A stretch of DNA of 64,000 nt, taken from the NCBI GenBank assembly GCA_001487125.1, contig LN913012.1, positions 310,001 through 374,000 on the forward strand, written 5' to 3'. Both the position numbers and the translations under genes were made by a program. The notes beneath the pieces were generated by a model that made no database searches, had not been told where the DNA came from, and saw nothing but the letters and a program-made list of their open reading frames with translations. This DNA comes from Gabonibacter massiliensis. GTDB taxonomy: Bacteria > Bacteroidota > Bacteroidia > Bacteroidales > Marinifilaceae. Below are positions 56,277 to 64,000 of the stretch, piece after piece (within the stretch, counting starts at the first letter, position 1; each line of letters begins with the position of its first letter).

Positions 56277-58904
56277 ATGAGAAGCAGAATAATATATTTA
56301 TTGGTAATTGTTTTGTTACTGCCTTGTATGGCGCATGCTCGGAAGAAAAAGGAGAATCCGAAAGAGGCAGTAACGGAAAGAAAAGACAACCGTTACGAGG
56401 AACTATTCAGAGATAAGGCCTGCGAAACGGTGAAAGGCTTGCTTACCTTGCATAAGGTAGACGGCAAGATCTATTTTGAAATTCCCACGAAATTGATGAA
56501 TCGGGAAATGTTATTGGGATCCACGATTTCGGGAACCACGGACAATATGTTCGGTAGTATAGGAGAACGCCCTTCAGATCCTTTGTTGGTAACCTTTACT
56601 CAGAAAGATTCGACTTTGGTCAGCTTGGGGTTGATTCAGACGACTTACATGACCCAGAATGAAACATTGAAGGAGCGTATGAACCGGGGAAATATTCCGG
56701 CAGTCATTAAAAATTTCGAAATTAAGGCTTATACTCCGGATAGTACGGCAGTTGTTGTCGATATGACGGATTTTTTATTGAGCGATAACGAGACGTTACC
56801 CTCTTTTTCTCCTTGGTCTCCGATCTTGTCCATGATGTGGGGGAGCCCTCTGAATAAGAATTTTATGCGGGAAGAGTCTCAGGTATTGAAGATGAAAGCT
56901 TTCGAGGATAATGTAACGGTTCAATCCCAATTGGCATTCCGTTTATCTGCTGAAACTTCGTATTTCCGTTATTGTTCGGACAAACCGGTGACGCAGATCA
57001 TGACCCGTAATTTTATTCTTTTGCCGGAGATACCCGCACGTCCCCGTTATGCAGATCCGCGTATAGGCGTATTCTACCAGGGAATGTATGAAATGGGAGA
57101 TCCGAAAAAAGGGATAGATGTTTTGTATTATGCCACCCGTTGGAGATTGGAGCCTACCGATGAGGAAGCTTACCGGAGGGGCGAGTTGGTGGAACCTAAG
57201 AAGCCGATTGTTTTTTACGTGGATAATGCCTTTCCCGATCAGTGGAAAAAATACATCAAAGAAGGTATATGCGAATGGAATGCCGCTTTTGAGAAAATAG
57301 GGTTTAAGAATGTAATGCGTGCGGAAGATTTTCCGACAAACGATCCTGATTTTGATCCGGATAACCTGAAATATTCATGTATCCGTTACTCTCCTTCCAT
57401 TGTTGCGAATGCCATGGGACCCTCCTGGACGGACCCTCGTACGGGAGAGATTTTAAATGCTTCCGTGTACGTGTATCATAATTTGGTGGAGCTGGTTCAG
57501 GATTGGCGTTTTTTACAGACTGCCGCCGCAGATCCCTCCGTCAGAAAAATCCGGTTGGATGACAAGGATTTCGGTGACTGTTTGCGTTATGTATTGGCTC
57601 ACGAGGTCGGACATACGTTGGGTTTGATGCATAATATGTCTGCTTCGGCGGCTATTCCGACGGACTCTTTGCGTTCTCCGTCGTTCACGCGGAAATACGG
57701 AACAACCTATTCCATTATGGATTATGCCCGTAATAACTATGTGGCCCAGCCTGGAGATGCCGCTCGCGGCGTGAAAATGACACCCCCTCGTTTGGGATTG
57801 TATGATTATTATGTTATCGAATGGTTGTATAAGCCCCTGCTGGATATAGGGTCTGCCAGAGAAGAGATTCCCGTTTTGGATCAGTTTATTACGGAGAGGT
57901 CTGACAATCCTGTTTATCGTTACGGAAAACAACAATTCAGAGAGTATTACGATCCCCGTGCCATGGAAGAAGATTTAGGGGATGATCCCGTGAAGTCCGC
58001 CACTTATGGAGTGAAAAACTTAAAATATGTGTTGGAACATATGGATGAATGGGTAAAGGATGAGGATAAGGATTATAAGTTCCGTAAGAATATGTTGAAT
58101 GAAGCACGTTATCAGTTTGCCCGTTATTTGAACCATGTGATGTGTAATTTGGGCGGTCTTTATTTGAACGAAAGATATGAAAACGATAAGGTCCCGGCTT
58201 ACGGTGTGGTATCCCGGGAAAGACAAAAGAATGCCTTGCGTTTTGTATTGGAGCAGACCCGGGATCTTTCCTGGTTGGATGATATGAAGGGATTGCCTTT
58301 GGGACGGGAAGTTGCGGAAGAGTTTCAAAAAGACATACTTCGCGGTCTTCTTATGATTATCCATAAGGTTGCGATGACACAAACCTTTTCCGACGAAAAG
58401 AAACCTTTCAGTAGAGAAGAGTATTTGAGCGATCTGTATGATTTTGTAATGACTCCGACCTTGCAAGGGAAGAAACTCACGAAGGGTGAACAGAGTCTGC
58501 AAAAAGGTTTGTTAGCGGCATTGCTGGAGGCATCCGGTGCGCAGAAAAAAGACATGGGGATGAAACCTTTCGAGTGGAATCTGAAAACGCCGTTTGTACG
58601 GGTGCCGGAAAGCGTGAGAGCTTTGAGCCGGGAGAAATACGGGGAGATCGGTGAGGATGTGATGGGACGTTTCACGAACAGAAGAACATGGGGTGAACAA
58701 CGGAATATGCAGCACCCGGCAGAGGTTTCCGGATTTGGAGATCCTTTCTTCCTCTTTAAAACTTTTCCGATGGAACCGGATAATTACACTTTGTTACGGA
58801 AAATGTATTCCGCTTTTAAGGGTAAACAAAACGTAGGGACGCCTGAGATGCAACAATACTATAAATTAATGGTTCGTCAGATGGATAATATTTTCAATGA
58901 TTGA
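56277..58904 (+). CDS. Zinc-dependent metalloprotease (DUF5118-DUF5117-DUF4953), array member 3, intact active site
   Basis: The 875-residue protein has a signal peptide (MRSRIIYLLVIVLLLPCMAHA), a basic linker and the same domain order as member 1. The zinc site is HEVGHTLGLMH at residues 442-452, followed by SASAAIPTDSLRSPSFTRKYG and SIMDYARNNYVAQPGD. Residues around the site are nearly identical to members 1 and 5, showing recent duplication or selection for the same activity. It follows member 2 by 32 bases and is 18 bases from member 4, so it is in the same transcript. Confidence 0.9.
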   Translation: MRSRIIYLLVIVLLLPCMAHARKKKENPKEAVTERKDNRYEELFRDKACETVKGLLTLHKVDGKIYFEIPTKLMNREMLLGSTISGTTDNMFGSIGERPSDPLLVTFTQKDSTLVSLGLIQTTYMTQNETLKERMNRGNIPAVIKNFEIKAYTPDSTAVVVDMTDFLLSDNETLPSFSPWSPILSMMWGSPLNKNFMREESQVLKMKAFEDNVTVQSQLAFRLSAETSYFRYCSDKPVTQIMTRNFILLPEIPARPRYADPRIGVFYQGMYEMGDPKKGIDVLYYATRWRLEPTDEEAYRRGELVEPKKPIVFYVDNAFPDQWKKYIKEGICEWNAAFEKIGFKNVMRAEDFPTNDPDFDPDNLKYSCIRYSPSIVANAMGPSWTDPRTGEILNASVYVYHNLVELVQDWRFLQTAAADPSVRKIRLDDKDFGDCLRYVLAHEVGHTLGLMHNMSASAAIPTDSLRSPSFTRKYGTTYSIMDYARNNYVAQPGDAARGVKMTPPRLGLYDYYVIEWLYKPLLDIGSAREEIPVLDQFITERSDNPVYRYGKQQFREYYDPRAMEEDLGDDPVKSATYGVKNLKYVLEHMDEWVKDEDKDYKFRKNMLNEARYQFARYLNHVMCNLGGLYLNERYENDKVPAYGVVSRERQKNALRFVLEQTRDLSWLDDMKGLPLGREVAEEFQKDILRGLLMIIHKVAMTQTFSDEKKPFSREEYLSDLYDFVMTPTLQGKKLTKGEQSLQKGLLAALLEASGAQKKDMGMKPFEWNLKTPFVRVPESVRALSREKYGEIGEDVMGRFTNRRTWGEQRNMQHPAEVSGFGDPFFLFKTFPMEPDNYTLLRKMYSAFKGKQNVGTPEMQQYYKLMVRQMDNIFND

Positions 58905-58922
58905 GATATAAAATAGAAAATT

Positions 58923-61529
58923 ATGAAAAAGATCATATACATATTGTTTCTTTTTACTCTTGTGTTTGGCGTGTGTGATGCCTCTGCCGGGGAACGAAGG
59001 AAGAAGAAAGAAGATAAAAAGAAGAAAGAGTTGACTGCCTATCAAAAATTGTTCGATGGTAAGCAGGTTCAAACGGCTCGCGGTTTAATGACCCTTCATA
59101 AGGTCGGCGATAAGGTTTACGTGGAATTTCCGGTGCGCCTGTTGAATAAGGAGATGTTGTTTACCTCTTCCGTGGAAAGAATCAGCGATTGCGGAGAGAG
59201 TGCCGTGGGAGAGTTTTCCGGTCCCGGAGTACCTTTGAAATTTACCCGTATGGATTCTGTCCTTCAGGCCAGGTTACTGCTTATGAATCCTTTAAGAAAC
59301 ATGACGGACGATTTAGGTGTCAACGAAGCCTTTAATCGCTCGGCCATGCCCGGAGTATACGGGAGTTACAAGATCGAAGCGTGGACTCCGGATAGCAGTG
59401 CCGTAGTGGTGGATATGACCTCATTGTTTATGTCTCACAGTATTTATACGACACCCTTTACCGACTATGCCGGAAATTCATTTTTTGGTCTTTCCGTACG
59501 GGATCATAAATTTCAGGAAGATCGTAATTTTTTGAAAGGGGTAAAGGCTTATCCGACAAATGTTGCGGTGACTTGCGAGATGGGATACGATGTGGATATT
59601 TACTTCTTCGGTATGTTCCTTATAGAAAAAGATATGAAGGTATCTATCGAGGCCAATCGGATATTGATGCTTTTACCGGAAGAGAAGATGTTGCCTCGTC
59701 TGGCGGATTACCGCGTAAATGTGGAATATAACCGGGAAAGCGGTTTCGAATCTCCCCTGAAGGGTGTGAAATCGGTATATTTCACGAATCGATGGCGTTT
59801 GGAACCTTCCGATCCGGAAGCTTACCGGGAAGGAAAAACGGTGGAACCTAAAAAACCCATTGTTTTTTATATCGATACGTTAATACCGGAGTCGATAAAG
59901 CCCTACGTGATAGCCGGTGTTAAGGAGTGGAATGCTGCATTCGAGAAAATCGGTTTTAAAAATGCGATTCAAGTGAAAGATTGTCCGAAGGGTGATCCTG
60001 ATTTCGATATGGCAGACGTGAGTCATTCTACCATTTTGTATGCTCCGATTAAGATGTATGATGTAAAATCTCAGAGGTATTGCGATCCGCGTACGGGAGA
60101 GATTATATCGGCTTCTATTCTTATCCCGGTGGGATATGATCCTACTTATGAATTGAAAATGAATACGATGGCTGTTAACCCTCAAATCCGTAACAATCAT
60201 ATTCCGGTGGAAGTTTATGGAGATGTGATTAAATCGGATGTGGCCAGAGAGATGGGTGTCTGTTTAGGATTTACTGATAATTTCATGGCCTCTTCTGTCT
60301 ATCCGGTAGATTCTTTACGTTCCGCAACATTTACCCGGGCCCACGGATTGACGCCTTCCGTTATGGATCTCGTGGCTTGTAACTATATCGCACAACCCGG
60401 AGATATGGAAAAGGGCGTCCGTATGTTTTCCAAGGGGATTGGCGAGTTTGATTATTTTACCGTTAAATGGTTGTACCAACCAATAGAAGGGACAGTGAAA
60501 CCGCAGGATGAAACAGAGGTTTTAAACCGGTGGATTATCGAAGCTAAAAAAGAACTCAATTATAGGTACAGTCCCATGATATGGAGTTTCTACCGTTTGT
60601 TGGGAGATCCTCGCCGGAACAGGGGCGATTTGGGAGACGATCCGATGAAATCTCTCGAATACAAGATCAACAATATTAAATATGCCATGAAACATTTCAG
60701 AGAGTGGTTCAAAGAAGATGATAAGGATTTGCGTATAAGGACTTCCCTTCATTCCTCTTTTTCCAATCTGTTATCGAATGAAATGAATAACTTATTGGGA
60801 TACGTGGGTGGAATATACCTGAATGAGGTTACTGCGGACGAGGATATGCCGACTTTTACCGTTGTACCCAAGGAGCGTCAACAAGAGATCGTACGTTATG
60901 TTTTGGATATGTCTAAAACGTTCGGATGGATGGATGATAAAGAGTATACAAAAGAGACCGGATTGGGGTACGCGAGAGTTCCTTCTCGGGAGATGCAGTT
61001 AGCCGTTATCGGTAGCTTACTCGGTAAGGTCGGCGATCTGAAATTATGTGCTGAAAAATCGGGCGATGCTTATACTCCGGATGAATTTTTGGATGACCTG
61101 TATGCCTATATTTGGGAGGGGACGTTGAAAAAACGTGCGTTGACGGAGGATGAACGATTTTTGCAAAGGAGTTTTGTAGGTGTGGTTATGGCTTCTTCCG
61201 CCGTTGCTGAATCTCCGGCTTCTTTTGAAAAGGAACAACAGAGATTCCCTTTTGTGGCCGGGAAGAACTTGGTTTACTGGAAACCGGATATGAGAGAATT
61301 CAATCGAATGGAGCAAAAGTGGAGGAACGATTATTTGCCGTCGCAACGTAGCGGTTATCAAGGATATGTCGCAACAGCGAAAGGATACAATGCGGCTCCG
61401 GAATATTATTCCATGTTGGTAAGGATCCAAAAATTATTGCAAGGGGCTGTTCTTTCCAGTAGCGGCGATACGAAAGCCCATTACGAGTACTTGTTGTATC
61501 GGATTCGTAAAGCCATGTCTAAGAAATAA
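58923..61529 (+). CDS. Metalloprotease-fold pseudoenzyme, array member 4, zinc site lost
   Basis: The 868-residue protein has a signal peptide (to about residue 23), a very lysine- and arginine-rich stretch (GERRKKKEDKKKKE) and the full domain set. The zinc position (residues 442-452) reads REMGVCLGFTD: the glutamate is kept but the three histidines are arginine, valine and aspartate. The Met-turn-like SVMD is kept. Like member 2 it carries YPVDSLRSA in place of IPTDSLRSP. It is most likely unable to bind catalytic zinc. It is flanked on both sides by intact paralogues. Confidence 0.88.
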   Translation: MKKIIYILFLFTLVFGVCDASAGERRKKKEDKKKKELTAYQKLFDGKQVQTARGLMTLHKVGDKVYVEFPVRLLNKEMLFTSSVERISDCGESAVGEFSGPGVPLKFTRMDSVLQARLLLMNPLRNMTDDLGVNEAFNRSAMPGVYGSYKIEAWTPDSSAVVVDMTSLFMSHSIYTTPFTDYAGNSFFGLSVRDHKFQEDRNFLKGVKAYPTNVAVTCEMGYDVDIYFFGMFLIEKDMKVSIEANRILMLLPEEKMLPRLADYRVNVEYNRESGFESPLKGVKSVYFTNRWRLEPSDPEAYREGKTVEPKKPIVFYIDTLIPESIKPYVIAGVKEWNAAFEKIGFKNAIQVKDCPKGDPDFDMADVSHSTILYAPIKMYDVKSQRYCDPRTGEIISASILIPVGYDPTYELKMNTMAVNPQIRNNHIPVEVYGDVIKSDVAREMGVCLGFTDNFMASSVYPVDSLRSATFTRAHGLTPSVMDLVACNYIAQPGDMEKGVRMFSKGIGEFDYFTVKWLYQPIEGTVKPQDETEVLNRWIIEAKKELNYRYSPMIWSFYRLLGDPRRNRGDLGDDPMKSLEYKINNIKYAMKHFREWFKEDDKDLRIRTSLHSSFSNLLSNEMNNLLGYVGGIYLNEVTADEDMPTFTVVPKERQQEIVRYVLDMSKTFGWMDDKEYTKETGLGYARVPSREMQLAVIGSLLGKVGDLKLCAEKSGDAYTPDEFLDDLYAYIWEGTLKKRALTEDERFLQRSFVGVVMASSAVAESPASFEKEQQRFPFVAGKNLVYWKPDMREFNRMEQKWRNDYLPSQRSGYQGYVATAKGYNAAPEYYSMLVRIQKLLQGAVLSSSGDTKAHYEYLLYRIRKAMSKK

Positions 61530-61561
61530 ACAATAAGTAATAAAGTTAAAAAAGATATATC

Positions 61562-64000
61562 ATGAAAAACAACACGATTATTATACTGTTAGTTGTTTTG
61601 TTGATGCCATTCCTTGCAGAGGCTCAGAAAAAGAAAGGGAAGAAGGGGAAAGGGGAAGTAGAGCAAGAGGTAAAAGCACCTGAGAAGGAATCGGCTTATG
61701 ACAAACTTTTTAAAGATAAAGCTCACGAGAGTGCGAAAGGGTTGATGACGGTTCATAAAATAGACGGTAAAGTTTATTTTGAGATACCTTTGAATTTGTT
61801 GGGTAAAGAGATGCTGATCGGATCTGCGATTGCCGAGAATTCGAGCAGTTTGTTCGGGGCGGTGGGAGAAAAACCGCATGAGCCTCTTCACGTTGTGTTT
61901 ACTCGTACGGATTCTTTATTGAACTTACGTGAGGCAAACTCCTTGCATACGACGGATAACGAACGGATGCGTCAAAACGTGGAGTTGAGTGCTATTCAGG
62001 CTGTTATTAAGAATTTTGAAATAAAAGCCTATTCTCCGGATAGTACGGCCGTGGTCATCGATATGACGGATTTTTTGACTAACGAAAATGAGAAGTTGGA
62101 TCCTTTTTCTCCATGGATGCCGATTTTAATGGAGTATTGGAGAGATGCCAGATTGGAAAAAGAGTTTCAGCAGGCACATACCCAGATCGGAAAAATCAGT
62201 GCGTTTGAAAATAACGTGAACGTGCAGACCTCTTTTACTTATACCGTGAGTATTAATGCCGATAACTGGTACTGGCTTTATAAAATGCCCTACACGGCAA
62301 CCATGAGCCGGACGTTCCTTTTATTGCCGGAAAAGCCGATGCGTTCCCGGATAGCCGATCCCCGGATTGGAATATTCTTCGGAGGTAAGTATTTGTATAG
62401 TGATAAGGAGAGAGGAGTAGAGGTGGTTTATGATGCCAATCGTTGGCGTTTGGAACCGAAAGATGTGGAGGCTTATAAACGGGGTGAGCTGGTTGAACCG
62501 ATAAAGCCCATTGTTTTCTATGTGGACGATAATTTCCCTGCGGCGTGGAAGGAATATGTAAAGGCTGGTGTCGAGGTGTGGCAGGCGGCTTTCGAAAAGA
62601 TCGGTTTTAAAAATGCGATTATTGCCAAGGATTTTCCTAAAGACGATCCCGATTTCGATCCGGAGAATCTGAATTACTCTTGTGTACGTTATTCTCCTTC
62701 CTCTGTTGCCAACGCCATGGGGCCTTCTTGGACAGATCCGAGAAGCGGAGAGATCCTGCAAGCTAACGTATCGGTGTATCATAACCTCATCCAATTGGTA
62801 CAGGATTGGCGTTTCTTGCAGACGTCTCCGGCGGATCCTTCTGTTCGTAAGATACAATTGGACGACGCTACAGTTGGAGATTGTATTCGTTACGTGATTG
62901 CTCATGAGATAGGCCATTGTTTAGGATTAATGCATAACATGGCAGCTTCGGCGGCTATCCCGACGGATTCTTTGCGTTCCCCGTCATTCACGCGGAAGTA
63001 CGGCACGACTTATTCTATTATGGATTATGCCCGTAACAATTACGTGGCTCAACCGGGAGATGCTGCTCGTGGTGTGAAGATGACACCCCCTAATTTGGGA
63101 TTATATGATTATTATGCCATCAAATGGTTGTATACGTTTCTTCCGGATGCCCAAACGTCTAAGGATGAGCTTCCGACATTGGAACGTTGGATTTCCGATA
63201 AATCGGGAGACCCGATTTATCGTTATGGAAAACAACAAATTTGGGCACACTATGATCCGAGTTCGTTCGAGGAGGATTTGGGAGACGACGCAATCAAATC
63301 AGCGACTTACGGTGTGAAAAATCTTAAATATGTACTGGCTCATTTAAACGAGTGGACGGCCGGGGAGGATTTGGATTACTCTTTCCGTGAAAGGATGTAT
63401 AACGAGATCGTATACCAGTATGTACGTTACCTGAATCATGTGGCAGCCAATATCGGAGGAATTTATTTGAATGAAAGTTATCAGGGAGATAAACGTCCGA
63501 ATTACGCTTTTGTTCCGCGCGAGAAACAAAAACGGGCATTGAGATTTTTGTTAAATCAGATAAAGGATGCCGGATGGTTGGAGAATCCTGATTTTCAAAA
63601 AGAGATGCCTTTGATGGGAAATATTTCCAGGGAGTTGGAAGATAAAATTATGAGCGGGATTTTAGGACGATTGGGGGCTGTCTCTTATTGTGCGGAGAAG
63701 GCTCCTGCCAATCAGGTATACACGTCTTCAGACTATTTAAACGATTTGTATGATTTTATTTTTACGCCTACCAAACAAGGAAAAACCTTGTCTAACGTCG
63801 AAAAGAAAATGCAATTGGCTCTTTTGAGTCAGGTGATCGGCGGTGCCAACGTGGAAAAAGATGCCAAGGGAGGAAAAGGCCGGGTACGTATGATCGTGGA
63901 AGTTCCCGAGAGCGTTAGGGCCAAAAGTCTGAAATATTACGGGCAGGTGATGGGAAATAGGGGGCCGGCGGATAAGCAGGGATTCAGCTATTACGTGGAT
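61562..64000 (+). CDS. Zinc-dependent metalloprotease (DUF5118-DUF5117-DUF4953), array member 5, intact active site, cut by right edge
   Basis: Translating from the ATG at 61562 gives 813 residues without a stop up to the window end, so about 60 C-terminal residues are missing. It has a signal peptide (MKNNTIIILLVVLLMPFLAEA), a lysine/glycine linker (QKKKGKKGKGE) and the common domains. The zinc site HEIGHCLGLMH is at residues 448-458, followed by MAASAAIPTDSLRSPSF and SIMDYARNNY. It is closest in pattern to member 1 (EEDLGDDAIKSATYGVKNLKY, QANVSVYHNLIQLVQDWRFLQ). Its start is 32 bases after member 4. Confidence 0.9.
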   Translation, partial: MKNNTIIILLVVLLMPFLAEAQKKKGKKGKGEVEQEVKAPEKESAYDKLFKDKAHESAKGLMTVHKIDGKVYFEIPLNLLGKEMLIGSAIAENSSSLFGAVGEKPHEPLHVVFTRTDSLLNLREANSLHTTDNERMRQNVELSAIQAVIKNFEIKAYSPDSTAVVIDMTDFLTNENEKLDPFSPWMPILMEYWRDARLEKEFQQAHTQIGKISAFENNVNVQTSFTYTVSINADNWYWLYKMPYTATMSRTFLLLPEKPMRSRIADPRIGIFFGGKYLYSDKERGVEVVYDANRWRLEPKDVEAYKRGELVEPIKPIVFYVDDNFPAAWKEYVKAGVEVWQAAFEKIGFKNAIIAKDFPKDDPDFDPENLNYSCVRYSPSSVANAMGPSWTDPRSGEILQANVSVYHNLIQLVQDWRFLQTSPADPSVRKIQLDDATVGDCIRYVIAHEIGHCLGLMHNMAASAAIPTDSLRSPSFTRKYGTTYSIMDYARNNYVAQPGDAARGVKMTPPNLGLYDYYAIKWLYTFLPDAQTSKDELPTLERWISDKSGDPIYRYGKQQIWAHYDPSSFEEDLGDDAIKSATYGVKNLKYVLAHLNEWTAGEDLDYSFRERMYNEIVYQYVRYLNHVAANIGGIYLNESYQGDKRPNYAFVPREKQKRALRFLLNQIKDAGWLENPDFQKEMPLMGNISRELEDKIMSGILGRLGAVSYCAEKAPANQVYTSSDYLNDLYDFIFTPTKQGKTLSNVEKKMQLALLSQVIGGANVEKDAKGGKGRVRMIVEVPESVRAKSLKYYGQVMGNRGPADKQGFSYYVD

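Noticed and set aside
50893-64000. Members 2 and 4 of the protease array as sequencing errors or pseudogenes
   Set aside because: Both have uninterrupted frames of about 870 codons, signal peptides and all flanking conserved blocks; the changes are clustered substitutions at the zinc site, not frameshifts.
1-64000. tRNA genes, CRISPR arrays, insertion sequences, prophage
   Set aside because: No cloverleaf-like sequence, regular repeat-spacer pattern, transposase or phage gene was seen; gaps are short and largely explained by promoters and terminators.

Overview
The window looks like a chromosomal segment of a gut-type Bacteroidales bacterium, most likely near Odoribacter/Butyricimonas (inference). 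The evidence is a six-gene Na+-NQR operon, promoters with the Bacteroidetes TAnnTTTG -7 box, GldA/GldFG-type ABC genes, a SusC/SusD pair driven by an ECF sigma/FecR pair, a glycine-lipid-type acyltransferase pair, and metalloproteases of the DUF5118-DUF5117-DUF4953 architecture. I saw no tRNA, rRNA, insertion sequence, phage or CRISPR array.

Layout. 1-5618 (minus): nqrABCDEF, with nqrF cut by the left edge. 5.9-8.6 kb: a META-domain lipoprotein, folC and the redox repressor rex. 8.8-12.6 kb (minus): a small secreted protein and a 1132-residue protein joining an ABC-2-like membrane domain to an M1-like domain whose zinc motif is broken. 12.9-19.9 kb (plus): thrS-infC-rpmI-rplT, dapB, lepB and a PIN-PhoH ATPase. 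19.9-29 kb: a TPR lipoprotein, the acyltransferase/N-acyltransferase pair, a LysE exporter, ruvC, a DUF4286 gene, serS, rpmA-rplU, a second acyltransferase and an omega-amidase. 29-36.4 kb: a DPP-IV-type S9 peptidase, trmD, a possible gene remnant, rpsA, rnz and a GldA-like ATPase. 36.4-41 kb: two tandem GldF-GldG fusion proteins.

41.4-64 kb is the accessory locus: ECF sigma factor, FecR anti-sigma, an STN-domain SusC, SusD, a DUF4843 lipoprotein, a PKD-like lipoprotein, then a tandem array of at least five large secreted metzincin-type proteins. The array alternates: members 1, 3 and 5 carry an intact HExxHxxGxxH zinc site, while members 2 and 4 have lost all three histidines but keep the rest of the fold and nearly full length. 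The natural reading is a surface peptide- or protein-capture system made of a TonB-dependent importer with its surface lipoproteins and repeated protease/pseudoprotease pairs, controlled by trans-envelope signalling. The alternation is read directly from the sequence; that the pairs work together is inference. Member 5 runs off the right edge.

The first 41 kb is mostly conserved housekeeping. Points of interest there are a probable non-ATG start of infC, palindromic elements between nqr genes, the tandem GldFG fusions and the broken M1-like domain.
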